From: Cladobotryum mycophilum
Lineage: Eukaryota > Ascomycota > Sordariomycetes > Hypocreales > Hypocreaceae
Direction: 5' to 3'
Length of the DNA stretch: 64,000 nt
Assembly (NCBI GenBank): GCA_036429605.1
Contig: JAVFKD010000004.1
Span: forward strand, 682,001-746,000
How positions within the stretch are numbered: the first letter of the stretch is position 1; each line of letters opens with the position of its first letter. Position numbers and translations under genes: made by a program. This document shows positions 32,988 through 45,029 of the stretch, in pieces. Below the pieces are notes generated by a model, which saw only the letters and a list, made by a program, of their open reading frames with translations, did not search any database and was not told the DNA's origin.

Positions 32988-34201
32988 GAGTCTTTTGGGG
33001 AGGATGGTAGTTGTTTCTTGTTTGATAGTTTGTGTTGAATATGAGGTTTGCTTGCAAACGTGTTAGATAACAATGTGTTATGAATGGTGTCTACGTTGAA
33101 GAGTCTGAAGTTGCTTTCTTTCGGGTTGTCAAGTTTATTCTAACCACCTAGTACATAGAACAATGAATCAACAGGATTTAGTCTATAATTGCATGATTGC
33201 CATGATATCATCTACCCAAACCTTGAGAACATGATAGAGACCTCTCTTCAGCTTGGGTACCGTAGCTGCCGTCATTCATGATCTCAGGAGTTCAACGAAT
33301 GACTTAAACAGTCATCGATATATACCCACCATGCTTTTTTCTCAATAAAGTAACCCATGAAACTAATAAAAAGAATAAAAGAAGTATCTTGAGTCATTGA
33401 CATTGAGATTTTTTGTCATAACGAAACGGCATGAGTGTTGGAGTCTGGTTCCAAGGAGTTGCTCGGGCCCAACATCCGAGACGGTGGCGTGTAAGACGAT
33501 CCGGCGAGACCGGCCGATGGGAGCCTAATTTAGCGGGAGCAAAAAAAGGTTGAGTGCTAGGTAGGTATTTAGGTTTGTGTGCATCTCTGGCTTGCAGAAG
33601 CGGCATTGTTTAACTTGTGACGTTTGTATCTGTGGGGGAGGGGGGAGTTTGACACGGGGTTGCGACAAGGAGATGTTGGTGCGTTTTGGGTCGGTAACAG
33701 ATTTTTGTAGAAGTCTGCGTCAAAGGTGGTTTTCTGCCTGAGTTTTATTTGAGCAGACACCAAAATCAGGGGGGAAGAGAAAGAGGAAGAGACAGAGACA
33801 GATACAGAGAGAAATGGATGCGGCAAAGGATAAGTGAGTGAGTCGAGTAGCTTTATTTATTTGTTTGTTTGTTTGCATACTAGATAAGTAATGATATAAA
33901 CTCCAAAGTTGCAGTAACGGGTATCGATCGTGGGTCCTGAGCCACATGAGTAATGTTAACTTGATGTAAAAAGAAAAAGAAATGTCAATAAACTCCTCTT
34001 CCATAATGTTATGCTTCGTGGATTATGTGTCCTCTCCTCATCTGGATCTTCATGTAGACGCTTGTGCTCCATTTGCCAATAATATCCCCCAGGCGGTTTG
34101 CATTGTCCCTGCACATGAAGTACAGTCCCCCTCCTAATGCCGGTAATTTTGTGTAGATTGTGATTTTTCCAAAGAAGAAGTCGAGAGATGAATCGTGCTA
34201 T
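32988..34201. other. Convergent 3' intergenic region
   Basis: About 1.2 kb between the ends of the Egh16-like gene and the small secreted peptide gene. It holds TTTG and TTTA tetranucleotide runs near 33850-33880. No gene is supported. Confidence 0.5.
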
Positions 34202-34438
34202 TCAGCTTCTTTTAGGTCTGCAACATGTCAGTACATCGTTGCATCGTATCCACGGATGTGTATCTCAGAGGAACAAGGCGCAAACTCACCCACAACCATA
34301 CGGCGTCACGACACCAAAGAAGCAGTCTCCAGACTTTTTGTCCACGATTTGGTTGTCATAAATGGGCGTGATGACGATACCAGCGCTGGCGAGGGAAATA
34401 ACGGTCGAGATGATGGTGAGGAATACTGTTGACTTCAT
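34202..34438 (-). CDS. Small secreted cysteine-containing peptide
   Basis: A two-exon gene (34290..34438 and 34202..34217) coding 54 residues. The N-terminus is a clear signal peptide (MKSTVFLTIISTVISL, cleavage after LASA). The mature part of about 33 residues starts GIVITPIYDN, contains two cysteines (GDCFFG and YGCG) and ends PKRS. The intron has GTGAGT and GCAG ends and 72 nt length, and it splits the GGA codon before PKRS, which supports a real gene. The family is not recognised. It could be a small secreted effector-like or hydrophobin-unrelated peptide. Transcript evidence is lacking. Confidence 0.6.
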
Positions 34439-35399
34439 TGTTTGTATGTGGAATCGCACCAGGCGATCTTGACGATGAATGAATGCGTTGGGTGTGGGTG
34501 AGATGTGAGGTGAAGCGTATTAGTGGAGTGCTGCAAAACAGAGACCTGCTGTTGTCAAGCAAACGCAATCAAAATGCAAGAAATATACAGATAATGTCAA
34601 ATGCGAAATTCCAAAAATGCAGCAGAAAGAAAGGAAGGAAGAAAAAAGACGGAAAGAAAAGAGAAGAGGAGAAGAGAGGGAAAACACCAGGATATGGAGC
34701 AAAGCGCTTAACGATGCAAGTTGTTGTTCAGGGCCTTTGGCATCCATGGATCCATACTCCAGCGCTTCTAACAGCTGCTGTCACAGGTTAGGATACAACC
34801 TTCCAGGGCTGGAACTGCACCACCTCCAGCTGTTCAGGGACGCACCAATATCCCCGATGGGTCAAACCTGCACCAGCGAGCCAATGAGAAAAGGCGGTGG
34901 CGTTGGAAGCCATTTGCTTGGCTCTGCTTGTAAGCGCTGTGGTGGGTAAATGGACGGCCCTGGAGGTCTTGGAGAGTCTTGGAGGGTAACAACTAAAAAT
35001 AGTTACATCCCTTTGTGCTATTAGGCTCGCATGCCCACTAAGACAAAGTTGGACGACGACGATGCGTACAATAAGGTGGGATGCATGAAATTCAATATCG
35101 ACCTTGACATGGGCATTTGGACCAGCGCTTAATAAATTGGAGAAGAAATAACTCGCATGATTTGATTCTCAATGTATTATTACAAATGCATGATTTCTTC
35201 ATTTTTGAGAAAGTTGCTCCATTGAGACGAAGCAGTATGAGGGAGTAACAGTCCCAACGTACCCCGAACAATGATGAATCCCTGGTGCGACGCTTCAGAA
35301 CTTGGACTCTGCGACGTAGACTTTGAGGTGTGACCAGATGCAGTGTGATGGGGCTAGTATAGTCCAAGATGCCATGCAGAAGCCATACTCGAAAGGGGA
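34439..35399. other. Upstream region of the small secreted peptide gene
   Basis: About 1 kb with no supported gene. A purine-rich stretch (GAAAGGAAGGAAGAAAAAAG) near 34626-34680 is CT-rich on the coding strand of the peptide gene and fits a promoter or leader. Confidence 0.45.
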
Positions 35400-35513
35400 T
35401 CAAGTATTTGCCTCTTTTATGCTCTTTACGCGCTGTTGCTCCTGAAAGCCACCCTCGTTGTCGGATTTCGGAGCCGAAGCAGTGCCTCCAGTCGTCGAAC
35501 CCGCAACCATCAT
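35400..35513 (-). CDS. Short open frame, unrecognised
   Basis: A 37-residue frame opens with two Met codons and reads like a soluble protein (GSTTGGTASAPKSDNEGG, then EQQRVKSIKEANT). No family is recognised. A GTAAAG within the frame could be a donor, so this might be the first exon of a larger small-protein gene, but I could not find a convincing second exon. Weak support. Confidence 0.25.
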   Translation of the reverse strand: MMVAGSTTGGTASAPKSDNEGGFQEQQRVKSIKEANT

Positions 35514-35806
35514 GACGATATATGAGTAAACGTCCATCACTCTAATCTTTATCGAGAAGACGTCCAACTCCAACCTGACACACTTTCTTCTCGTCCGATC
35601 GGCCGTTCATGTCGATTCATTACTAGCAAATTATTTCATATTTCGTACAACATGGTACACTTTCCCCCCAGTATTGCATCCCATGGATCCCCGAGTCGCC
35701 ATAGCTTCCTTATGCCACCACCTTGGAACAGTATTTAAACGGTGTTTGAGCCTAGCATCGCCTCATCATCTCATACAACACATTACTCCCCCAGCAACGA
35801 TCTATA
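35514..35806. other. Intergenic, nothing recognised
   Basis: Between the short frame and the Asterix-like gene. It includes a C6 run near 35665. No feature is supported. Confidence 0.4.
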
Positions 35807-36553
35807 TCATCCAAGTTCTTTATGAAGGAGGCACAGGCGCCGGAGCCTCGGTCGCAGTTCCGGTCTGTCCGCCGGGGGAGCGATAAACAGCGGTAGGTAC
35901 GTAACAGCAAGAGCCATGACTATACAGTCTCGTTAGCCCTTCAACCGTCATTCTTGGATTACCAAGGCCTTGAATCATCAAAGCCTTGAAACCCCATCAG
36001 AGCCAGAAAAAGGGAAATGACTTACGTGACATGCCGACGGAAAAGTATCCAGGCGTGCTCTGGTTCTTCTTGCTCTCCTCACTCTCGCCCAACCAAGTCT
36101 GAATGGAGAAAACGACAGCACCCCTATCACAACAAATTAGCCCCAATCCCTCTCCCAAAAAATATCACTTGCTTCCACCATCCATCCCAATGCGCCGCCG
36201 CATTGCGCCCAGCCTCTCCCAAACATCCCATTTGTAGATTTCGCAAAAGAGCAGCAGGTTGCGCGCGCACGCGGGGCGCATATAGCTAAGGAAAGTATTG
36301 TGACAATGTTATTACATACCATCCAACAAACTTATTCCTCGTAAACATGGCCGCCATGGGCAGCGTCGAAGACAGCGTCGAAGCAAGTTCGTTTGACTCG
36401 CCCTTGGCCGAGGGCTCTTGGTATGGCACGACTACGTTTCCCCCAGCATTAGCCAAAAAACCGCCGTGACCGCATGAAATCGCATGCAGCAAATTGATCG
36501 GAGACGAAATACGTACTCAATTCCGGCCGTCGCATGTCCTTGTTGGGCGCCAT
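35807..36553 (-). CDS. Asterix-like ER membrane protein (PAT complex, UPF0139); 3' end off frame
   Basis: Four exons (36517..36553, 36320..36431, 36026..36123, 35807..35919) give 119 residues as written. The centre matches the Asterix/WDR83OS family: TLPMAAMFTRNKFVGW with the next segment GAVVFSIQTWL, then ESKKNQSTPGYFSVGMSLMAL and VTYLPLFI, that is, three short hydrophobic helices. In animals Asterix works with CCDC47 as an intramembrane chaperone for multipass proteins at the ER. Baker's yeast lacks an obvious copy, whereas filamentous fungi have one. As written the tail after IAPP is basic and odd (DRPELRPRLRR). One more base in the G5 at 35874..35878 (plus strand) would give a GQTGTATEAPAPVPPS end and stop at 35820..35822, which looks right. 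Confidence 0.75.
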
Positions 36554-37205
36554 CGTGACTGGTTTGTGTGCAGGAGATTTGGCGAGAGAGCAATGGGTGA
36601 TTTAGGACAGATGCTCAGCGCAGCTTTGCGATTGTTGCCACGATGGAATTGATGATTATTGGTTTCGAGAAGGTGTCCTAATTGGGTTAGTCCTGTTACG
36701 TAGCATAATGCTCCACTCTTCCATTCATCCCACACACTCCACATCAAACACCAAGAACATCATCACCAACGGTCGTTAGCGCACAAGTCACAAAGAAGGA
36801 AAAGCCAAGGTAGATTGTAGCAGTGATATTCAAACTTCCCATCCAGAGAGTCGAGATACATTGTGAGCCAACCAGAAAAGGTAAAAAGCTTCATTCAAGC
36901 TTTTAGAGTCAACCCTGCGACTTTTTCCAGTCCATCGCTCCCATAGAACAAAAAGAAAACACGCCATACCCATACCCATACCCATAGTTCCTATACCTTA
37001 TCATACAACAAAAAATCCACCGCTATTCAAACCACTTGGAGCAACATTAAAGAAAATACATAGAAAAAAGCCCAAGCAAACCCAATCCCAAGGGCATCGG
37101 CATCGTGTCCGCCGTCCCAGATCAAAAACGCCGAGATAGCACACAGGTAAATTTTCAAAAACACGCTTTTTTACCCTTTTTTGTTCCAAAATATTATGTT
37201 GTTTT
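36554..37205. other. Intergenic with CCATAC repeat
   Basis: Promoter of the Asterix-like gene and 3' region of the large unknown gene. A CCATAC tandem repeat lies at 36964..36986. Nothing else was recognised. Confidence 0.5.
36964..36986. repeat. (CCATAC)n repeat
   Basis: Nearly four copies of CCATAC in noncoding sequence, just downstream of the large unknown gene. Confidence 0.8.
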
Positions 37206-40029
37206 TTACGCCACCCGAATAACGATATTCCATGAGAGAGCGCCGGCCTCGCGAATCGCACAAGCAAGACATCCCCTCTTGCGTCGGCTAATGACGGCGT
37301 TCCAGCCCTTTTGAGCGCATAGTGCCCGGATGAGGATCTCCATGTCCGATCCGTATTGCCTCTTTCTCGTTTCAAAATGCATTTTTGCGGCGGCGGAGAA
37401 GCTGCCCTTGCGGTCGATGATGGGCGACGAAGCAGGGGTCTCCGAGCGGTCGAAGATGGGAGAGGTTGGCGCAGAGGCAAAGTTAGTGATACAGTCGATG
37501 ACGAGCACTTGATTCTGTGCCGCCTTTCCAGATGGTGGGGTTCCGAGGAGACTAGACAATTTCTCGTTCTGTCTCTGGAGGAGCTCGGAGATGTGAATTA
37601 CATTATAGTTGTAGAACTTGTGAAGTGGGTGACCTATATCATTTATTAGACCCATAGTTAGGAGCAGTAGTATAACGGGGCAACTTACCAGCTCGATACA
37701 CTGATCGCGAACCTACACCCAAAGAATCCGAACCGTCAAAGTCAATCTGTCGCAACGTCGGACTAGACGGCGACTTCAAGACTCTGACCCGTCGGGATGG
37801 TGAGCAAGGATGAGCAGTAACAAAATTGACATCGTATTTCAGAGCAAATGTGTACTTCTCATCCCGCTCTCCATCAATCGAGGCATAGAAGCTAACCATT
37901 GCCGGGTATGAAGCCAAATCGGGGGCCTTGCACGTCTCGATCATGGGGGTGACGACGATTTCGGCGAGGGGGTGGGATGCATGAGGTCGGACGAGGGGCT
38001 CGAGAGCTCGAGAGCTTTGAATTCGATAAAGACGCTCGGTGGGGGGGCATCATAGTTGTTCTCGTGAGGGATCGTAAAGTCGGTGGGGAGGACGAGGTCT
38101 TCTTTTCCATCGCCAAGGATCGAGGATTCACGCTCGAGTCCTCGCTTTCCCCAAAGTCTCGCCTTTCTACCAACTTGAGCAATGTCGGCTATTCAATGTT
38201 AGCAAACGAATAAAGTCATAGAGAGACAAGGACCTACCAGCAACATCATGCACTTCAATATTAATCCAACCTTCGCCCATACCCTCGGGCATAATGTCGG
38301 TGGACACCCATCCCATGCACTCAGCCGAGCCGTTTCCAGCGGCCAGGACCCTGCCAACAATACAAGAGGTGCTCCAGAAGCTCTTGTCGGAGTAAACGAA
38401 TCCACTGCTCAAGTTTGCAAACGAGCCCAGCCTAGCCAAAGCCTCGCTATCATTTTCCAGCAAGGTCGCCATGAGGAAATGGCTCAAGGCGTCACCAGGC
38501 AGCATCAGCCCAAAGACATACGACTTGGACAGCCAGCCAGATGAGTGGAGTGCCGCTGCCATTCTGCGGCGTCTTGCGTGTGCTCGCTCCTTGTGGTGGC
38601 CACGTTGGCACGTAACATCCCATGCTCCAAAATAGGAATCCTTTTCAGATTCCTTCTTCAATGGAGTTGGAGTTGGGGTTGGCGGCTGCAAAGATGCCGG
38701 CGCAGCCATGTTTTGGACACTCTCGGAAATGCGTCGCTCGTAGGCATCAATTCCAGGCCACTGGAGCTTTCTCGCAAAGTGAGTCAGGCCATCAACCTGC
38801 CGCTGCCCATGTCGTCCTTTGATGGTGTAAAAGTGCGGGGGCGATGGGGGCCGATTTCCATGCTTGTGCTGATCATGCAGAGAGATCTTGCTGGCCAAGG
38901 ATGCCAGCCAGCCATGGCCCGTTTCGGTACTGCCTCGGCGGAGGGCAGCTGGATTCAGGAAAAGTGGCGCTGGATCCTCCTTGAGAATATCGATATTCTC
39001 CATCCAGCTGCGAGCCAAGAGGATAGACCACTTGACAGCCAAAGTCGCTGCTCTCTCGAATTGAACCACATCAATTGATCTAAAAGACGAGGCCCCAAAC
39101 TCTTCTCCGTCAGTGATGGCATCCAGCCTGAGGAGCAGCTCTGACGAAACAAGAATCTGCAACAGCAGCCAGTACTTCTCCTCTGCGCGCTCGGTGGAGC
39201 TTCTGGCATCGGTGATGGACGTATCATCGTCCAACTCATCGCCATACCGATTGCCCCAGAGAATCTGGCCAAGACGAACTCGCCACTCAACATGGGTCAA
39301 ATCAATCCAGATATTGGGTGCGCCGAGACACTTGAGAAGAGCATTGATCTGGTTGGGGATACTTTTGGGATTTTTCTTGTCCACGAGGATCATCTTGGCC
39401 GGCCTCATCAAGGTGTGGAAAAGATCGTTGTACGTCTCGGTGGAAGACTTCTTTCGAAGGGTGTTCTTGCGGTACAACTCTCCATTGCGCTGGAGCCTGT
39501 CGAGTAGTTCGGGCTGGGGAATGCGGTGTAACCATCCATCTTTAGACAGCATACGCTCTCGAGCTTCAACTACAGCACGAGCCTTTGTACCAATGCTCTC
39601 AAAGCCGAATTGTTCTTCTTCCAAGGAGTCACTAACACCAAGCTCAAGAGCAGCCTGGTAGCCAATGGTTCCCTTCTCGAGTCCCTGCATGCTCAGCATG
39701 TTTGGTCTCTCACGGCACTTGACATGGAAATGGGCCTTGCGAGTCTCCTCGGCCTCCCGTCTAGCTTCGGGGTCACGGTTGGTGTCCCTGGTGAGGTGCG
39801 GCCAGGCGGTAACACCGCTCCAAGCCTTTGCTTCGACTTGGACATGATCGGTAAGGTCTCTAATTTCCAATTCCTCGTCAAAGGGAAACGCTACGCTGGG
39901 ATGAGGTGCGCCGGGGAAGTGGCTCTCGCTGCGGGCAAAGTACTGGGGTGCGCCGGAGAAGAGCTTCTCAATGTCGTCCTCGTAGAGAGGAGTCGCCATG
40001 ATTTGTTGGTTGCTCATTAACTCCGGCAT
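37206..40029 (-). CDS. Large conserved fungal protein of unknown function (one-base frame gap)
   Basis: Exons 38238..40029, 37689..38188 and 37206..37633. The spliced length is 2720 nt, one short of a whole number of codons; with one base added the product is about 906 residues. The N-terminal part is acidic and soluble (PLYEDDIEKLFSGAPQYF), the middle is helical (NALLKCLGAPNIWIDLTH, then EWRVRLGQILWGN), and the C-terminus has KGWNAVISRRKRGCLACA. No enzyme motif, signal peptide or membrane segment is visible, and I do not recognise a named family. The frame gap lies at a G7 on the plus strand (38041..38047): before it the frame reads NNYDAPP, after it RLYRIQSSRAL and VVTPMIETCKAPDLA. The first ATG was used; Met at about residue 5 or 11 could also start. 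Confidence 0.75.
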
Positions 40030-42606
40030 TGTAATAGTTGTTGTGGTCGATGCATTGGTCTATGTAAGAGGTGATGGATTGGACTGAATTGGACTGGATT
40101 GGGTTTCTCTTGGTATTCTTTTTGCTTCTTCTCCTTTTTGGGTCAAAAATAATGAGAAGCAAAGTTTCCAGGTCGCGTGTCCAAGAAGGAGAAATTGGGA
40201 AAAGGTTGGTGTTGGTGTTGGTGGCAATAATAGTTGATGCAGTTGGTGGTTCGATCTGGCCGGACCTTCGGGTTCAATGGTTGTGGAGGAGGACAGACTG
40301 GGCCTGGGGCAACCTGGGGGCGACCGCTAGCGGGGCAAGCCAGTGGAAGCATGGATGCATGAATGGGTCGGTCTCAGTGGATGGATGGATGTTCTAACAG
40401 GGGTTCAGAGACTGCTAAAGGAGCATGGTCAGGTGGGCACATGTTCATTGAATGGAGGGAGTGGGTGGTGAATGGGGGTGCTAATTGCTGCCAATTGCTT
40501 TTTTCTTCCTCTTCTTTTTTTCAGGCTCCAGTACTTCTTTTTGGCAGACCGGGGTAAGGGGTGAGAAGAGGATTGGATTGGATGGGATGGGGATTGGGAT
40601 GCATCATGGTGAGACATTTGAAGCTTACTGCAATGTTCTGTGTAACCTGTTCCCATCGTCAACGCAAGTTGTTGTTTGCTGTTTTTTGCTGGTTGTTTGG
40701 CTGTTTGGTTGTTTGTGTCTGTCTTTATTAACAACGTCAGTCAGGCAAGTAAATGCTAGACAAACAAGTATTCCCATGCCGCCGCCCTACCAAGCTGTAG
40801 TATTCGGATGCAACGGAATTATGCATCATGGTGAAGAAACTAATGCTAAGCTGGTACATCGTATTTGCATGGATGGCATGGATGGCATGCTGCGGATGCA
40901 TTCGTCAAACAAGTACCGCAGCTGCAGCATAGCGGTGCCAGTGTTAGTGACCACTGTTAGTGACCACTGCACTGCACTGTTACCTCCATAGCACCTCCAC
41001 TCTCCACTTGGTCAAGGGCTCTTGTCTCTCTGCAATCTTGATTCTTTTGGGCTGCTCGTTCGGCTGGTCCCTAGATTTCCCCGCATTTACCCACTGCAGT
41101 TGGTAATAAATCTTAGTAACCAAAACCGTCATATCCAGACCAGCAGAAGACTCCTCTCCTCCCTGTTCTGCCTGCCTGTCTGTGCTCTCTGCGTTTGCTT
41201 GGCGTTTCACTCGGTCTACCTACAAGTGCCTCATGATCCATGATGCATGAGTAGACACGCATACTCCTCCCTACAGGTAAATACCTCGGTGACTCGCGGC
41301 GGAGGCCAGGGGTCCTCTGTTCCGGTAGAATGGGGCCCTTTTTTTCGGAGCAAGACTAAAAGAATAAGCATCCATGTAAATGGACGCGGCAGTTCCTTCA
41401 AGGACTCCGTAATTAACATCTTGGGATAGACCGACGGACGGACCATTTCTCTTTCCGGGAGGATCCATTGTTGGTAATCATTCATTTATTTACTCACTCA
41501 CTCATTCACTCACTCATTCAATCAATCCGTTCAAGATCATCTCCTGGCAACGATCTACAAGTACAAAACAAGTCCGGCCACAGCCACCGCACACCCCCTT
41601 CAAATTGGATGCTCCTCAGGTAAGGTAGCATTAGCCGCCGTGGCCAAGCCTTGTTGTTTATTCCTCGTATTACTATAGGTTGTGATGAATCATGGAAGCT
41701 GCCGCATTCTCTCTCACGCGCGTCCGACGAGTGCAACTCTCTTTTATGATGCCAAGAGCTCAAAGAAATGCAAAGCCACCCTCCCCCTTCTCAATTGATT
41801 GCCCGAAGTCCTACCTCCCTCCCCCTCTGTATTCTGCTGTCAATAGACTAGTATTGATGCCTGGGCACGGTTCAAGTATAGCAAGGTAACCCTCCCAGGT
41901 CAAGGTAGGGTTGTATTCCCGTCGCCTATGGCCGAATGCTCGACACGCTCCAAAGTTCCAGATAAACTCGCTACAGAGGAAACCTTTTTTACTGGAGAAA
42001 ATCTGGGTCATCGCCATCACACACGTGCTCCTGAGCGCCGCCTCATTTCCCAGTCCCACGGTTTGGCTCCATTTCGCTTACTTTATCTTGGAAACATCGC
42101 TTAACAATATGCATACCGTAATCAATCTCACCTGTCATATCCGATCCAAAAAAAAAAAAAATTTGTAAACTCCGTTATGGTCGTCGTTGTCCCAGACGCG
42201 CGGCCGTAAAATTAAACTGAGCCGTTCAAGCAAAACGCCAAGACTCGGCATGTCTTTACGTTTTGGGTCTGGAACGTATCATCACCGCTGCAGCCCGTCT
42301 TGGCCACCGAAAAAAGAAGAAACTAGGCAGAGAGAGGCGGCATTCCAATTCTGAAAGTTGTCATGTTTGTCACTCTCCACTCACACGCACATGTTTGATG
42401 GGTTAAACCTCCCTGGGTATCTTGTATCCTGTTACCGTAACGCCTCGCAATTATGCTTAAATAAACCACGACAGAAAATTCCCCCCTGTGTCATGACACC
42501 TTCCGATCAAAGACTACTTCCATCGACATCAATATGATAAACCCATTTTCCGTAGCCGAACTCTAGTAAGAAAAGCATGTCCCCTGTGTAGCCCAACTGT
42601 CGTGCG
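40030..42606. other. Long intergenic region
   Basis: About 2.6 kb with no supported gene, upstream of the large unknown gene and downstream of the roadblock gene. It contains an imperfect CACT/CATT repeat at 41484..41526, an A13 run near 42147, and GGATGG-type repeats near 40370 and 40870. Frames up to 168 codons on the plus strand near 40485 are low-complexity and featureless. Confidence 0.5.
41484..41526. repeat. (CACT/CATT)n imperfect tandem repeat
   Basis: About ten imperfect tetranucleotide copies (TCAC, TCAT) in noncoding sequence. Confidence 0.75.
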
Positions 42607-43134
42607 TTATGCCGGATGCGTATCATGAATAACCGTAAGGAGGTACTTTTGGTCTGGTACTATGACAATCTCCTGCTTCTTCGTTCGCAGCCGAAGTAAT
42701 CGAAGTTCGTCCTGCAAAGTATTAGCCACTGCATCATCCGGTATGGTGGCTCAGGGGTTCCCATGGCACGCACCTCTGTATCTACCTCCTGAACCAGCTG
42801 TCCAGAGCCGTTGACAAAGTTCCATATCATCTGTGCGAATTCCTCAATGCCTTGTGTCTCGCTCTCCTCGGTTACGGGTGCTTCGTTTGAAAAGGTGGCT
42901 GCCGTAGACGCGTTGCGGGATTTGGCCGTTGTGAGGGCAGATAACTGGCCGCTCGTCTTCAGTATCGATCCAGTCGCTCGGTCGATAATGAGGCTAGCCT
43001 TGACACCTGGTTTTCTAGACAGGCGACTGAGCTTCTCTTCGAGAACATCGTGTCCGTTGCTCTAGTCTCGCTGTCAGCTCTGTCGCCTAGTGGCGTGTGT
43101 GTTTTGGGATCCCTACTGCTGATGCATCGGCCAT
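42607..43134 (-). CDS. Roadblock/LC7-domain protein (dynein light chain type)
   Basis: Three exons (43117..43134, 42774..43061, 42607..42711) join in frame to 136 residues. After a six-residue first exon the product reads LEEKLSRLSRKPGVKASLIID, typical of the roadblock helix and first strand, then RATGSILKTSGQLSALT, IEEFAQMIWNFVN and the closing strands LRLLRLRTKKQEIVIVPD and YLLTVIHDT. Roadblock proteins bind dynein intermediate chain in the cytoplasmic dynein complex that moves nuclei and endosomes along hyphal microtubules. A roadblock-type regulator of small GTPases is the other option. The acidic insert EAPVTEESETQG is common in fungal forms. Confidence 0.88.
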
Positions 43135-43489
43135 TTTAGATTTGGGCAGCTCCAAAGCTTCTTAATTATCTTGAGTGAAGCTCCTGCAAGAAATGGGCAT
43201 TCGTAGACAAAACCGTCGCATGTCGCTCGACCCCCTGGGCATGTGGCGGGGAGCTGCATTGACGTCGCGCGTAGCACCGGCAAGCGGGTGATTCTGCCGC
43301 CCCTCACCGCCAAAAATTCCAGACCCGCTGGTCATTGTATCAAACTGCAAACGAGCCATCATTAATTAGACACAACCATTGGACAACGTGAAAGACGATT
43401 GTAATCGCATATCAAAGTCCTATTTCAGACTCTGAGACACTCTTTATATCCCCCTTTTCCTCAGAGCATATATATAAGTAATCGCAAAA
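43135..43489. other. Divergent promoter region
   Basis: A short interval between the leftward roadblock gene and the rightward Ipi1 gene; it must hold both promoters. A frame at 43162..43362 on the minus strand lies in the roadblock leader and carries no family features. A TATATATAAG near 43469 lies 20 bp before the Ipi1 start and is more likely leader sequence than a TATA box. Confidence 0.5.
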
Positions 43490-44629
43490 ATGGGTTCCAG
43501 TGCCAAGAAGAAGAAGGAAAAGAAACAGGACTTTAAAGTATGAGTTCCCAGATATAAATCGACGTTTTTTTTGTGATACTTACGATTATCTGCAGAAACC
43601 AAAGTTCAAGGTTGGAAAGGCAAAGGCAAAGGCCGCAAATTTCACTGATACCAGCTTCAAGTCCAGAGGTGAGACTCCTTCATCATAGCTTTCAGACAAC
43701 GTTACTGACCGAGTGATGCAGCAATTGTTATGGGCCATCAGTCGCTATCGACTATAGCCCCAGATGTCGTTCAGCAATTCAAGCACAATTTATCATTAGC
43801 ATCGTCTTCAAAGTCAGACAAGCAACGCCGCGATGCGTTAGCATATCTTACCAGCCAACTTTCTTCACATCCACCCGTCAACCCTGTGGGAACCGGCGTA
43901 CTTTTAGTCAAGCTTCTCCCACTCATATCTGATAGCTACACGCCAGTAAGGAGCCAGCTATTAAAACTTCTTCGTGCACTTCCTGGAGATGAAGCGAAAC
44001 ACAGCACAGAACGTGCAATCATGTACATCCGAGCCGGGATGACACATCTCTCAGCCGATATCAGCAATGATGCTCTCGGCGTCATGGAGTGGCTTCTCGA
44101 TGTAGCAGACAATGAACTTGTCACATGCCCTGGTGGTTGGGTCAAGACATTGAGTACATTCTGCGCTACCATGGGTTGGGCAGTATCATCTTCGGCTGCG
44201 GGTTGGACCTCTGCCGCTCGGACGGGGTTAAAGCCCAAAGATGCGCAAACCTTGTCACGGCAAGTATCTATTTTTTCAAGATTTTTACAAGCAGGTCTTC
44301 AATCAGAGGTTGCCGCGGCACCAGGTCCCACCGAATACTGGGACAGTCTGTATAGAATACCTCGGTCGTCTAATACTTTTGAGTACCTGAACCTATTTAG
44401 CGCACGACGAGATGAGGAAGGGGAAATGTATCCCAACCGGGAATCGCGACAACAGATATTCCATAAGAGATTTCTCGATCCTGTAACAAAAGGAGTAGAA
44501 AAGGCGAAGAAAGAGGGTGGTGCAACGGGGAGAGCGGCTGTTGGACTTGAACAGGCACTGAAGGCGGGCATGGGTGACTACGAAGTGTCGACAGCGATGG
44601 ATACGCAAGATCTTCTCAATCTCTGGTGA
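43490..44629 (+). CDS. ipi1: Pre-rRNA-processing protein Ipi1
   Basis: A subunit of the Rix1 complex, needed for ITS2 processing and for docking the Rea1 remodelling ATPase on pre-60S ribosomes in the nucleoplasm. Exons 43490..43537, 43596..43668 and 43722..44629 give 342 residues. The N-terminus is very basic (MGSSAKKKKEKKQDF) and exon 2 carries the signature KPKFKVGKAKAKAANFTDTS. The rest is an alpha-helical HEAT-like region (TGVLLVKLLPLISDSYTPVR, then LLKLLRALPGD) as in Ipi1/TEX10. Both introns are 50-60 nt with clean GT-AG ends and all junctions keep frame. Fungal Ipi1 proteins are usually 320-370 residues. Confidence 0.93.
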
Positions 44630-45029
44630 ACTCATTTAGCGAATACCCGACTTGACAAATTACTGAAATGAAACCAATTCTTCTGCATGCATGCACGCAC
44701 CCTTAGTCCTCTTATGGCCATTACCCTGTAGCACATGCACAAAAGAGCAGAAGGTCCTTAACAAATAAGGCAGAGTAGATTTGGGATATTAAGACGTGAA
44801 AATAAATTAAAGAAAACAACTTGGCAATCGAGGTTTATTAATGTTGGGTACCGCTGGCGAATATGAATGTCCGTTACCGAAGTACATGCTGAAGAGTGTC
44901 GTAGTATTTGGTGTCAGCTGTGCCACGTAGATGACTTCTTACATCATCATTCAGCCGCTTTCTCATCTCCACGATCGGCAGGTACCCGTATTTTATCCTT
45001 CATTCAAAACATTCGTGTTAGGCTACAAA
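44630..45029. other. Intergenic, nothing recognised
   Basis: Probable 3' region of ipi1 and promoter of the NmrA-like gene. An open frame extends upstream of 45030 but looks like leader sequence. Confidence 0.45.

Noticed and set aside
40485..40991. 168-codon plus-strand frame
   Set aside because: Phe/Ser/Leu-rich translation of T-rich noncoding sequence, no start context or family features.
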